13,584 nt of DNA from Candidatus Woesearchaeota archaeon (GTDB lineage Archaea; Nanobdellota; Nanobdellia; Woesearchaeales; ARS49), in contig JAPLZR010000044.1 in assembly GCA_026394935.1 (NCBI GenBank), forward strand, positions 1-13,584, written 5' to 3'. This document shows positions 1 through 5,309 of the stretch, one piece after another; within the stretch, counting starts at the first letter, position 1; the number at the start of each line of letters is the position of its first letter. Made by a program: the position numbers and the translations under genes. The notes beneath the pieces were generated by a model that was not told where the DNA came from, did no database searches, and saw only the letters and a list, made by a program, of their open reading frames with translations.

Positions 1-497
1 TGAACATGACCGCAAATAACAACAGCAGGCTTTGTCGCCTCAATAGCCTTTCTCAGACCAATACTTCCCTTAACAAATTGGGAGAAAGTCTCCATCAAAG
101 TGCCTGAAGGATGAACATGGGAAACAAGCAACGTTTTTTGAGAACTTTTCAAACGCCTGATGCCATCATAAATGTCTTTTTCCGACATCATAGCCATATT
201 AGAACCAGAGCCGACAATCGCAATGTTGCCAAAATTCACAGACTTATTATGCAGATTCTGCAGGTCATATTTTGCTGCCAAAAAATCAGTTGCAAACCAG
301 TCATGATTGCCGGGCACCAAAAGCACAGGCTTTCCGGTCTTTGCAAAATAATAAACAACGCCATTCGGGTTGTCTTCCTCCACAATGTCGCCATTCAGAA
401 CAATAATGTCTGCATTTTCACTAACTGCTCGTTCAGCAAGACGCTTAGCAGCCTGCCTGTCGCCATGAAAGTCTCCTGCAGCAAATATTCTGACCAT
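1..497 (-). CDS. Calcineurin-like metallophosphoesterase (3' end outside window)
   Basis: Phosphoesterase of the calcineurin-like/YfcE-MJ0936 type, expected to hydrolyse phosphodiester or phosphomonoester bonds at a two-metal centre in the cytoplasm. The 165 complete codons show the family motifs in order: GDFHGD near residues 8-13 (metal ligands D9 and H11), NGD at 35-37, GNHD at 63-66, SHVH at 126-129 and GHV at 163-165. The last two bases visible (CA) fit the final His of GHxH. The ATG at 497 is chosen because a TATA element at 519-528 lies about 26 nt upstream, implying a leaderless transcript, and because the protein then begins directly with the first beta strand (MVRIFAAGD). The C-terminus lies before base 1. 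The substrate cannot be told; the gene is separated from the upstream sprT-like gene by a terminator-like region. Confidence 0.88.
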   Translation of the reverse strand, partial: MVRIFAAGDFHGDRQAAKRLAERAVSENADIIVLNGDIVEEDNPNGVVYYFAKTGKPVLLVPGNHDWFATDFLAAKYDLQNLHNKSVNFGNIAIVGSGSNMAMMSEKDIYDGIRRLKSSQKTLLVSHVHPSGTLMETFSQFVKGSIGLRKAIEATKPAVVICGHV

Positions 498-518
498 AAA
501 CAAGAAGCCGCAAGACCC

Positions 519-528
519 ATTTATATAG
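519..528 (-). promoter_or_regulatory. TATA box of the phosphoesterase gene
   Basis: The minus strand reads CTATATAAAT, centred about 26 nt before the ATG at 497. That is the spacing expected for archaeal transcription starting at or next to the A of ATG. It fixes the start codon and implies independent transcription from the sprT-like gene upstream. Confidence 0.7.
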
Positions 529-555
529 TTGTCGTTTTTATCACTCTAGAGTTAG

Positions 556-592
556 AAAAAATTCGCTATTTGGAGTTTATCACGAATTTTTT
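556..592 (-). terminator. Terminator-like hairpin ending in a T-run
   Basis: AAAAAATTCG at 556-565 and CGAATTTTTT at 583-592 form a perfect 10-bp stem with a 17-nt loop. On the minus strand the right arm ends in TTTTTTC, so a transcript leaving the sprT-like gene (stop at 649) would end in a stem plus U-tract. It lies between that stop and the TATA box of the next minus-strand gene, which is where a terminator is expected. Archaeal termination depends mainly on the U-tract, so the role of the stem is an inference. Confidence 0.5.
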
Positions 593-651
593 AACTCAAA
601 AGAGGTCTTATCCTAGCATTGAAGTACGGAACGTTCCCCTCTTTTGAGTTA
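592..651. repeat. 14-bp perfect inverted repeat over the sprT-like stop codon
   Basis: TAACTCAAAAGAGG (592-605) is the exact reverse complement of 638-651, with a 32-nt spacer. The right arm contains the TAA stop (649-651) of the sprT-like gene. The spacer ends in a separate 10-base palindrome, GGAACGTTCC (628-637). It could be a 3'-UTR hairpin, a terminator stem or a protein-binding site. No coding potential is evident in 498-648. Confidence 0.7.
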
Positions 652-1299
652 CCAAAACCAGCTGGTTCTTTTGTGCTTTCTTACAAGCTTGTTTAATTCC
701 AATTCAAGCCGTTCAGAATCAGGAAACCTTCTTTCCGCTTCCTTAAAACTTTTCCCATGATGCAACTGCCTTCCTGGTTTTGCGATGTACTGGTGCTTTT
801 TGTGCAGCAGTTCATGATACATCACATAATCCATCAGCTCAGTATTTTCAAACAGAATCCTGCTAAGCATAACCGTGTCAGTCGCATATTCATAAGTGCC
901 CAGCCTGTTAACGCCAGCTCCTATGCGCAAGTTCGGCTGTTCCAACATCCCATTAAAGAACTGCCTGTTAACACGCTCAAAACTCAGCTCAAGAATCGGA
1001 TGAGTCTGAGTTTTAGGAGCGACGTTTGACAGGCTTTTGATAAAATTATGATACAAATCAATATTAATCGAGTGCTTCCTAACTTTCAACAACCTGACAA
1101 GAAGCTCCTGATAAAGCCCCTTCTGGATATCAGGACTCACTCCACGCCATTTCCTGCTCGCATTAATGGTTATTGTGCCCCAGTTCATCCGAATGTTAGC
1201 ATTATAACCCCGAAATCTTCCGCTATAGCTCAGAATAAGTTCCCTATTCTCCTTTCGTTCAGGATATAACTCCTGGTATGCTTGTTCTAACAGGTTCAT
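649..1299 (-). CDS. SprT/DUF45-like zinc metallopeptidase
   Basis: 216-residue protein with a zinc-protease signature: HELLH at residues 162-166 (two His ligands and the catalytic Glu), then a downstream His pair (180-181) in QLHHGKSFKEAERRFP, the usual third-ligand region of SprT/YgjP-like (DUF45) peptidases. The N-terminal 100 residues are basic and less conserved. In this family proteolysis of DNA-protein crosslinks or other substrates is known for some members; here the substrate is unknown. No signal peptide is visible, so it should be cytoplasmic. Its ATG (1299) overlaps the stop of aRF1 by 4 nt (ATGA), so the two genes are co-transcribed and probably translationally coupled. Pairing with a release factor might suggest a role in protein or ribosome quality control, but that is only inference. 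Confidence 0.82.
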   Translation of the reverse strand: MNLLEQAYQELYPERKENRELILSYSGRFRGYNANIRMNWGTITINASRKWRGVSPDIQKGLYQELLVRLLKVRKHSINIDLYHNFIKSLSNVAPKTQTHPILELSFERVNRQFFNGMLEQPNLRIGAGVNRLGTYEYATDTVMLSRILFENTELMDYVMYHELLHKKHQYIAKPGRQLHHGKSFKEAERRFPDSERLELELNKLVRKHKRTSWFW

Positions 1300-2393
1300 G
1301 CTATCGGATATCTGAGAAGCGCACCAACCTTTCCAATATCCCTCAACTGTACGCCCTCCCTTGTTTCTGTTGAAATGATTTTAACATCTGTAGAGAATGC
1401 TTTTGCAGTAATTTCAAACTGCTCAATCTTCTGCTCATCAAGCGCTTCAGACAAAAGCAAAAGGTTAACAGCACCCATTTCCAAAGCCTTAAGAGTATTT
1501 AATTCACCATACGTCACCAGCTCAGGCTTTGTTGCCAGAGTTTCCAAAAATCTGCCAACAAGCTTCTTTTCCTCAATAACCTCTTCCTGAGCAAGAACAT
1601 CCTGACACTTATCCAATAATTCCTCCAAACCAAATGCCTCAGTATAGCCCAAATCCTTAATCCCGATAATCTTCCTTTTGAGTTCCTCATTTATGTTCCC
1701 GCTTTCCACAAAATCATATTTTGTAGGACCAGGACCACCAACCAATATCCCTTTCAACCCTTCCATTCCAAGGAACTGGTCTTTCATAATATCTGCAACT
1801 TTCTTGAAGTGCCCATTAACAGCTATCTCCCGGTTTCTCGCAAATCTCACGCTGGACTGACCACCTGCCTTCATTTTGCCAGGAATGTGCGAGTGAGTTG
1901 AAATCAAAGGAATAATCGTTTTCCCCTTCAAAATAGCAATCGTTGCATCTCTCGAATCCAGCACAACCATACCATACGCCTCTTTAGACTCAAGCATGTC
2001 CCTCAAAATATCAAGCTGGAAATTCTTATCACACCTGTAAATACGCGTCTTGATAGGAATCGGAGGCTCTATGCTCCAAACCTTCACATCTGACTGACCT
2101 TCCCTCGCAGCAACATTTCCAGAGAACACAGCCAAACCATTCTTCGGAGTCCCCTTGAAAAGTTTAAGGTGAACTATCATCCTTTCCAAAGCATCAATAA
2201 CGTTCTTTCTCGTTTGCGCGCTCTTAATGTTTGTTGCAGTACCCTGCTCCTGCTGCAAGTGCTGGATAATCTTGTTCAAATCATAACCTGAAGACACATA
2301 AACAGTCACAAATTCAGTATGGCGCGCGCTATACGAATCAAGCTCCTTCACAAACTTCTTCAGGTGAAATCTCTCGTTTTCTGAGACAGACAT
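1296..2393 (-). CDS. prf1: Peptide chain release factor aRF1 (eRF1 family)
   Basis: Class-1 release factor that reads all stop codons in the ribosomal A site and triggers peptidyl-tRNA hydrolysis. Diagnostic motifs are present: TATNIKS (NIKS at 55-58) and YxCxxxF (119-125) in the stop-codon-recognition domain, and GGQ at 177-179 followed by SVRFARNRE in the catalytic domain. The C-terminal domain (about 260-365) is present. At 365 residues it is roughly 40-50 shorter than typical archaeal aRF1 (about 410), and no Cys pairs appear in the C-terminal part, so the mini-domain found in many homologues seems missing or reduced. The NIKS and GGQ motifs distinguish it from Pelota. It is the first gene of a two-gene unit with the sprT-like gene. 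The ATG at 2393 is supported by a TATA element at 2417-2425. Confidence 0.95.
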   Translation of the reverse strand: MSVSENERFHLKKFVKELDSYSARHTEFVTVYVSSGYDLNKIIQHLQQEQGTATNIKSAQTRKNVIDALERMIVHLKLFKGTPKNGLAVFSGNVAAREGQSDVKVWSIEPPIPIKTRIYRCDKNFQLDILRDMLESKEAYGMVVLDSRDATIAILKGKTIIPLISTHSHIPGKMKAGGQSSVRFARNREIAVNGHFKKVADIMKDQFLGMEGLKGILVGGPGPTKYDFVESGNINEELKRKIIGIKDLGYTEAFGLEELLDKCQDVLAQEEVIEEKKLVGRFLETLATKPELVTYGELNTLKALEMGAVNLLLLSEALDEQKIEQFEITAKAFSTDVKIISTETREGVQLRDIGKVGALLRYPIA

Positions 2394-2416
2394 ATCTTTA
2401 ACACGCGTTTACGATG

Positions 2417-2425
2417 CTATTTAAA
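2417..2425 (-). promoter_or_regulatory. TATA box of aRF1
   Basis: The minus strand reads TTTAAATAG, centred about 28 nt before the ATG at 2393, consistent with a leaderless or nearly leaderless aRF1 mRNA. Confidence 0.6.
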
Positions 2426-2444
2426 GCTTTGCGACCATTACAAT

Positions 2445-2687
2445 CTGAAGCGCCGCTCTGGTCTACGACTGACTTTTTCCTCCCCTTGCCTGCGCCCAAG
2501 CCGAACAAATTCGGCTGGGCCCAGAAAACCCTCGGTTTTCTTGGGCAGCGGAGAAAATGTCGGAAATCAAAGATTTCCGAGCACACTCGGAAATTCGCAC
2601 AAATGGTATTGTTATGCGAATTTCCGATGAGTCACCTCAGCAAGCCGAGGCCGAGCGACGTAAGAAGACTACGAAGCAGTCCTTCAG
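2445..2687 (-). ncRNA. Candidate structured non-coding RNA of unknown class
   Basis: The 329-nt gap between aRF1 and L37Ae has no credible protein but is dense in complementary segments. Outer stems: 2445-2450 with 2682-2687, continued by 2451-2458 with 2653-2660. Internal elements: hairpin 2667-2681; hairpin 2635-2650; 13-bp stem 2587-2599 with 2615-2627; 9-bp stem 2560-2568 with 2572-2580; stem 2475-2483 with 2550-2557 (one bulged base); stem 2494-2500 with 2540-2546 enclosing two small hairpins (2501-2514 and 2525-2539). In three stems the plus strand has one A-C mismatch (2453/2658, 2639/2646, 2671/2677) that becomes a G-U pair on the minus strand; the 2635-2650 hairpin then has a G-CUUG-C loop. 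This favours a minus-strand RNA. The promoter is uncertain: a TATA-like element at 2692-2701 would start it near 2672, dropping the outermost stem. I found no RNase P (GGAAAGUCC/ACAGAA-type) or SRP (GGAAG-loop) signature. Confidence 0.5.
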
Positions 2688-2692
2688 AAACC

Positions 2693-2701
2693 TTTTTAAA
2701 T
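2693..2701 (+). promoter_or_regulatory. TATA box of the L37Ae operon
   Basis: TTTTTAAAT is centred 26 nt before the L37Ae ATG at 2723, supporting that start and a leaderless mRNA. Read on the other strand the same AT block resembles a TATA element for the candidate minus-strand RNA. Confidence 0.65.
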
Positions 2702-2722
2702 GATTCACGTTTTTGCATCGTC

Positions 2723-3028
2723 ATGGTAAAAGCGCAAGCGGGATTGGGGTCTATAAAGCGATTCGGAACAAGATATGGACGCCCTCTAAAGCTCAAACTG
2801 GCAAAGGTTGAAGTAGAACAGAAAAAAAGGCACAAATGCCCATACTGCTCCAAGCCAAAAGTATCCCAGATTTCATTTGGAATCTGGCACTGTGAAAAGT
2901 GCAAAGCCAAGTTCACTGCGAGAGCATACACGGTAGGCACAAAATTAAGCCTTGCAGAACAAGCAGCACAAATGATTGCAGAATCACCGGAATTACAATC
3001 AAACAAAACAGCTGAAGAAGAACAATAA
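2723..3028 (+). CDS. rpl37ae: 50S ribosomal protein L37Ae (L43Ae)
   Basis: Zinc-ribbon protein of the archaeal/eukaryotic large ribosomal subunit, 101 residues, close to the family's usual length. The zinc ligands are C39 and C42 (KCPYC) and C57 and C60 (CEKC). The N-terminus MVKAQAGLGSIKRFGTRYG is typical of the family, as is the ARAYTVGTKL segment after the ribbon. The open frame extends upstream to 2414, but those codons lie over the structured RNA-like region and look unlike ribosomal protein; the ATG at 2723, 26 nt after a TATA element, is the real start. It leads an operon with rpoP (3-nt gap), prefoldin beta and UPF0147. L37Ae-RpoP-prefoldin is a conserved archaeal neighbourhood; the KEOPS subunit gene pcc1, often present there, is absent here. 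Confidence 0.96.
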   Translation: MVKAQAGLGSIKRFGTRYGRPLKLKLAKVEVEQKKRHKCPYCSKPKVSQISFGIWHCEKCKAKFTARAYTVGTKLSLAEQAAQMIAESPELQSNKTAEEEQ

Positions 3029-3031
3029 AAA

Positions 3032-3169
3032 ATGGTCAAATACACTTGTTTTTTATGCGGAAAAAAAATCTCTGAAGAGATGATGGGAAAACGCGTTCGC
3101 TGCCCATACTGCGGAAGCAAAATATTGTACAAGTCACGCTCAGTCGCAACAAAGGTCAAAGCAGTATGA
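3032..3169 (+). CDS. rpoP: DNA-directed RNA polymerase subunit P (Rpo12)
   Basis: A 45-residue zinc-binding subunit of the archaeal RNA polymerase, homologous to eukaryotic Rpb12, which helps hold the Rpo3/Rpo10/Rpo11/Rpo12 assembly platform to the large subunits. Visible ligands: C6 and C9 in TCFLCGK, C24 and C27 in RCPYCGSKILYK, the latter a strong RpoP signature. The basic C-terminal tail (KSRSVATKVKAV) is also typical. The ATG lies 3 nt after the L37Ae stop, and the TGA stop overlaps the prefoldin ATG (ATGA, 3166-3169), so it is part of the same transcript with coupled translation. Its size puts it below common ORF length cut-offs, so it is easily missed. Confidence 0.95.
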   Translation: MVKYTCFLCGKKISEEMMGKRVRCPYCGSKILYKSRSVATKVKAV

Positions 3170-3495
3170 GTTTGCCAAAAGAAGCGCAGGAAAGCGTTCA
3201 GCGCCTGCAGATGCTAGAACAGAACTTACAATCATTAAACATGCAGAAACAGCAGTTCCAAGCACAATTATTCGAAATCGAAAGCGCACTAAAAGAAATC
3301 ACAACCGCTCCAGCTGCTTACAAAATCGTAGGCGGAATAATGATAGGAACTGACAAAGCAACCCTGCAGAAAGAACTGGACGGCAAAACAGAAATTCTAA
3401 ATCTAAGGCTTCAAACCATCGAAAAACAAGAAAAACAAATAAGAGAAAAAGCCAACAAGCTGCAGGAAGAAGTCCTTGCAAGCGTCAAAGAGTGA
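3166..3495 (+). CDS. pfdB: Prefoldin subunit beta
   Basis: Beta subunit of the hexameric (alpha2-beta4) prefoldin chaperone, which captures unfolded proteins with coiled-coil tentacles and hands them to the thermosome in the cytosol. The 109 residues fit the family: an N-terminal coiled coil (about 5-46, rich in Q, L and E), a central beta-hairpin segment (about 48-68, including AAYKIVGGIMI) and a C-terminal coiled coil (about 70-107). APAAYKIVGGIMI corresponds to the family's conserved VYKxVGxxLV-type strand. The ATG overlaps the rpoP stop by 4 nt, and the TGA stop overlaps the GTG start of the next gene. Confidence 0.94.
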   Translation: MSLPKEAQESVQRLQMLEQNLQSLNMQKQQFQAQLFEIESALKEITTAPAAYKIVGGIMIGTDKATLQKELDGKTEILNLRLQTIEKQEKQIREKANKLQEEVLASVKE

Positions 3496-3740
3496 ACAGC
3501 ATGGACACACTACAACAAGCCATTTTTGCCCTGCACGAACTTGAACAGGACACAACAACCCCGAAAAACGTCAAAACAAAGGTTGCTTCAACACTCAAAA
3601 TCCTTAACGAAAACGGCGAAGTTTCACTCAAAAAAAGCAGGGCAATGCACGAACTGGAAGAACTCAGCGAAGACATAAACGTACAGTCCTATACAAGAAC
3701 CCAACTATTCAACATTGTAAGCCTTCTAGAAATTGTTTGA
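3492..3740 (+). CDS. UPF0147 family protein
   Basis: Small, mostly helical archaeal protein of unknown function; 82 residues matches UPF0147. Recognisable family segments are TTPKNVKTKVASTLKIL near the start, the middle ELEELSEDINV, and the end RTQLFNIVSLLE, which parallels the family's RTxIWNIVSxLE. The GTG start at 3492 is chosen because it forms a GTGA overlap with the prefoldin stop, like the ATGA overlap earlier in this operon. An in-frame ATG at 3501 (79 residues) is an alternative with no clear ribosome binding site. It is the last gene of the L37Ae operon, and its 3' end overlaps the tail of the convergent MscS-like remnant by 15 nt. Confidence 0.85.
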   Translation: MNSMDTLQQAIFALHELEQDTTTPKNVKTKVASTLKILNENGEVSLKKSRAMHELEELSEDINVQSYTRTQLFNIVSLLEIV

Positions 3741-4143
3741 GAACTTCGAAGCATACAAATGAGGCACGTGATATTCTTCCTTGTCCTTGATTATGCTTGC
3801 AACAACACCAACACGCTTCAGCTGACCTTTAACATTGCCATGAAAAAACAAAAACGAGAAACGCAAGAATTACAACAATAATCAGGACTATTTTCGTCAA
3901 CCCAAACTGCTGCAAAATAATGAATAACGTGGCAGTGTAAATGACATACTGCACTAACGCGGCAATTGAATTGCTAATCGGCTTAAAACCAGCTGATTCG
4001 AGAATCCTATTCAATTCCGCCTCTGCCAAAAGCTTTCTCAAAATCCTGGCAGCCAGCTTTGCCATAATGAAACCTACAAAGAAGACAATCAGCGCAATCT
4101 CAATTTTAGTCAGGAAGTGCTCTACCGTCAAATAAAATGCCAT
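3726..4143 (-). pseudogene. Small MscS-like membrane protein, frameshifted and apparently internally deleted
   Basis: The first part (4143 down to about 3849) encodes membrane segments (IEIALIVFFVGFIMAKLAARIL and, after a soluble stretch, YVIYTATLFIILQQFG... VLIIVVILAFLVFVF) like the transmembrane part of small archaeal MscS-type channels. The frame stops at 3829. In the +1-shifted frame the product continues as HGNVKGQLKRVGVVAS, then IIKDKEEYHVPHLYASKF, ending at 3726, which resembles the end of an MscS beta domain. Removing one base from the A6 run at 3843-3848 joins the frames. The usual stretch between the last helix and the beta domain (DFIPNxxAG...GD) is not visible, suggesting an internal deletion too. 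The ATG at 4143 is preferred over the upstream ATG at 4167 because TATA-like elements lie at 4166-4187. A sequencing error could explain the frameshift but not the missing segment. Confidence 0.6.
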
Positions 4144-4165
4144 GACCCTCGTTTCTGAACACGCC

Positions 4166-4187
4166 ATTATAAAGCTTTTTATATGAC
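4166..4187. promoter_or_regulatory. Divergent TATA elements between the MscS-like gene and the GTPase gene
   Basis: Two AT-rich elements lie here. TTTTTATATGA (from 4176) sits about 26 nt before a plus-strand start near 4207, giving the GTPase (ATG 4215) a leader of about 8 nt. On the minus strand, CTTTATAA (about 4167-4174) is about 26 nt before the ATG at 4143, and CATATAAAAAG is an alternative. The short distance implies divergent promoters in about 70 bp. Confidence 0.5.
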
Positions 4188-4214
4188 AACAGGGTCGACA
4201 ATTGAAAGAAGAAA

Positions 4215-5309
4215 ATGGACCTACACGAAAAAATCAGGGAAATGGAAGCGGCCATGACCAAGACCAAGTACAACAAGGCCACAGAACACTGGTTTGGCCT
4301 GATGAAAAGCCAGATTGCAAAACTGCGAGAGAAGATTGAGAAAAAAATCGCAGGCAAAGGAGGAGGCGAGGGTTTTTTCGTCAAAAGAACAGGAGACGCA
4401 ACAGTCATCCTTGTCGGTTTACCATCAGTTGGAAAATCCACTCTTTTGAACGCCATCACCGGAACAAGATCAAAGGTCGCAGCATACGACTTCACAACCC
4501 TGGACTGCATTCCAGGAACACTCAATTACAAGAATGCAAAAATCCAGATACTTGACGTTCCAGGCGTTATTTCCGGCGCTGCTTTTGGCAAAGGAAGAGG
4601 AAAAGAAGTCCTTGCAATGGCGCGCAATGCAAACATGGTCCTGTTCATCATAGACGCAGTGCACCCAGAACATTATTCTACCCTGCTAAAAGAAGTCCAT
4701 GACGTAGGAATCCGCATCGACCAAAGAAAGCCCGAGGTAAAAATAGTAAGAAAGACAAGAGGCGGGCTGAGCATGAATTCAACCGTAAAACTGACAAAAG
4801 TAAGCTTTGACACCCTGTCAGCAATCCTCAAAGAGTTCAAAATGGTGAATGCAGACGTAGTGCTCAGGGATGATGTTGATATTGACCAGTTCATCGATGC
4901 AATAGAAGGCAACAGAAAATATGTCCGCTCACTCGTCTGCGTTTCCAAAACAGACCTGCTGAATGCAAAAGAACTTCAACAGCTAAAAGAACAAATGCCC
5001 AAAGCTATTTTCGTCAGCGCTGAGAATAATATCGGCCTTGACGAGCTTAAAGAACGCATCTTCAACTCACTAAATTTTGTAAGAGTGTTTTTGAAAGAAG
5101 TAAACCAAAAACCAGACCTTGAAGAACCAATGATATTAACACGGCCCTGCACGCTAAAAACTGTCTGCGAAAGAATACACCGATATTTTGTCAAAAAGTT
5201 CAGATTTGCCAGAATCTGGGGAAAAAGCGCAAAGTTCCCAGGACAACAATTCAAAACAGTCGAGAAGCATCTGGAAGATGGAGATATAGTAGAAATTCAC
5301 ATAAGGTGA
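4215..5309 (+). CDS. DRG/Rbg-family GTPase with TGS domain
   Basis: Developmentally-regulated-GTP-binding (DRG) subfamily of Obg GTPases, which associate with ribosomes in archaea and eukaryotes. 364 residues, the usual length. An N-terminal helical region (1-50, KYNKATEHWFGLMKSQIAKLRE) precedes the P-loop GLPSVGKST (68-76), the switch-I region DFTTLDCIPG (92-101), DVPG (114-117) followed by the glycine-rich GAAFGKGRGKEVL, a G4 motif read as SKTD (244-247, in place of the usual NKxD) and a G5 motif SAEN (268-271). A TGS domain occupies about 288-364 and ends in EDGDIVEIHI. The C-terminal coding end overlaps the convergent Asn-synthetase-like gene by 13 nt. The likely function is as a translation or ribosome-quality factor, based on family knowledge; nothing here specifies the partner protein. 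Confidence 0.94.
   Translation: MDLHEKIREMEAAMTKTKYNKATEHWFGLMKSQIAKLREKIEKKIAGKGGGEGFFVKRTGDATVILVGLPSVGKSTLLNAITGTRSKVAAYDFTTLDCIPGTLNYKNAKIQILDVPGVISGAAFGKGRGKEVLAMARNANMVLFIIDAVHPEHYSTLLKEVHDVGIRIDQRKPEVKIVRKTRGGLSMNSTVKLTKVSFDTLSAILKEFKMVNADVVLRDDVDIDQFIDAIEGNRKYVRSLVCVSKTDLLNAKELQQLKEQMPKAIFVSAENNIGLDELKERIFNSLNFVRVFLKEVNQKPDLEEPMILTRPCTLKTVCERIHRYFVKKFRFARIWGKSAKFPGQQFKTVEKHLEDGDIVEIHIR

Noticed and set aside
111..647. A 178-codon plus-strand open frame opposite the phosphoesterase
   Set aside because: It is antisense to a motif-supported phosphoesterase and crosses the intergenic inverted repeats; no recognisable domain.
1296..2393. Pelota (Dom34) instead of aRF1
   Set aside because: NIKS and GGQ motifs are both present; Pelota lacks them.
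2445..2687. RNase P or SRP RNA
   Set aside because: On neither strand could I find the conserved P4-type segments of RNase P or the GGAAG-type loop of SRP helix 8. One stretch (GGGGAGGAAAAAGTC on the minus strand) is only loosely like RNase P CR-I and lies at the wrong end.
2445..2700. CRISPR array
   Set aside because: The repeated TCGGAAAT arms are short, inverted and without regular spacers.
2414..2722. An N-terminal extension of L37Ae reaching back to 2414
   Set aside because: It would add 103 residues to a protein of conserved length, covers the structured RNA-like region, and the TATA-supported ATG at 2723 matches the family start.
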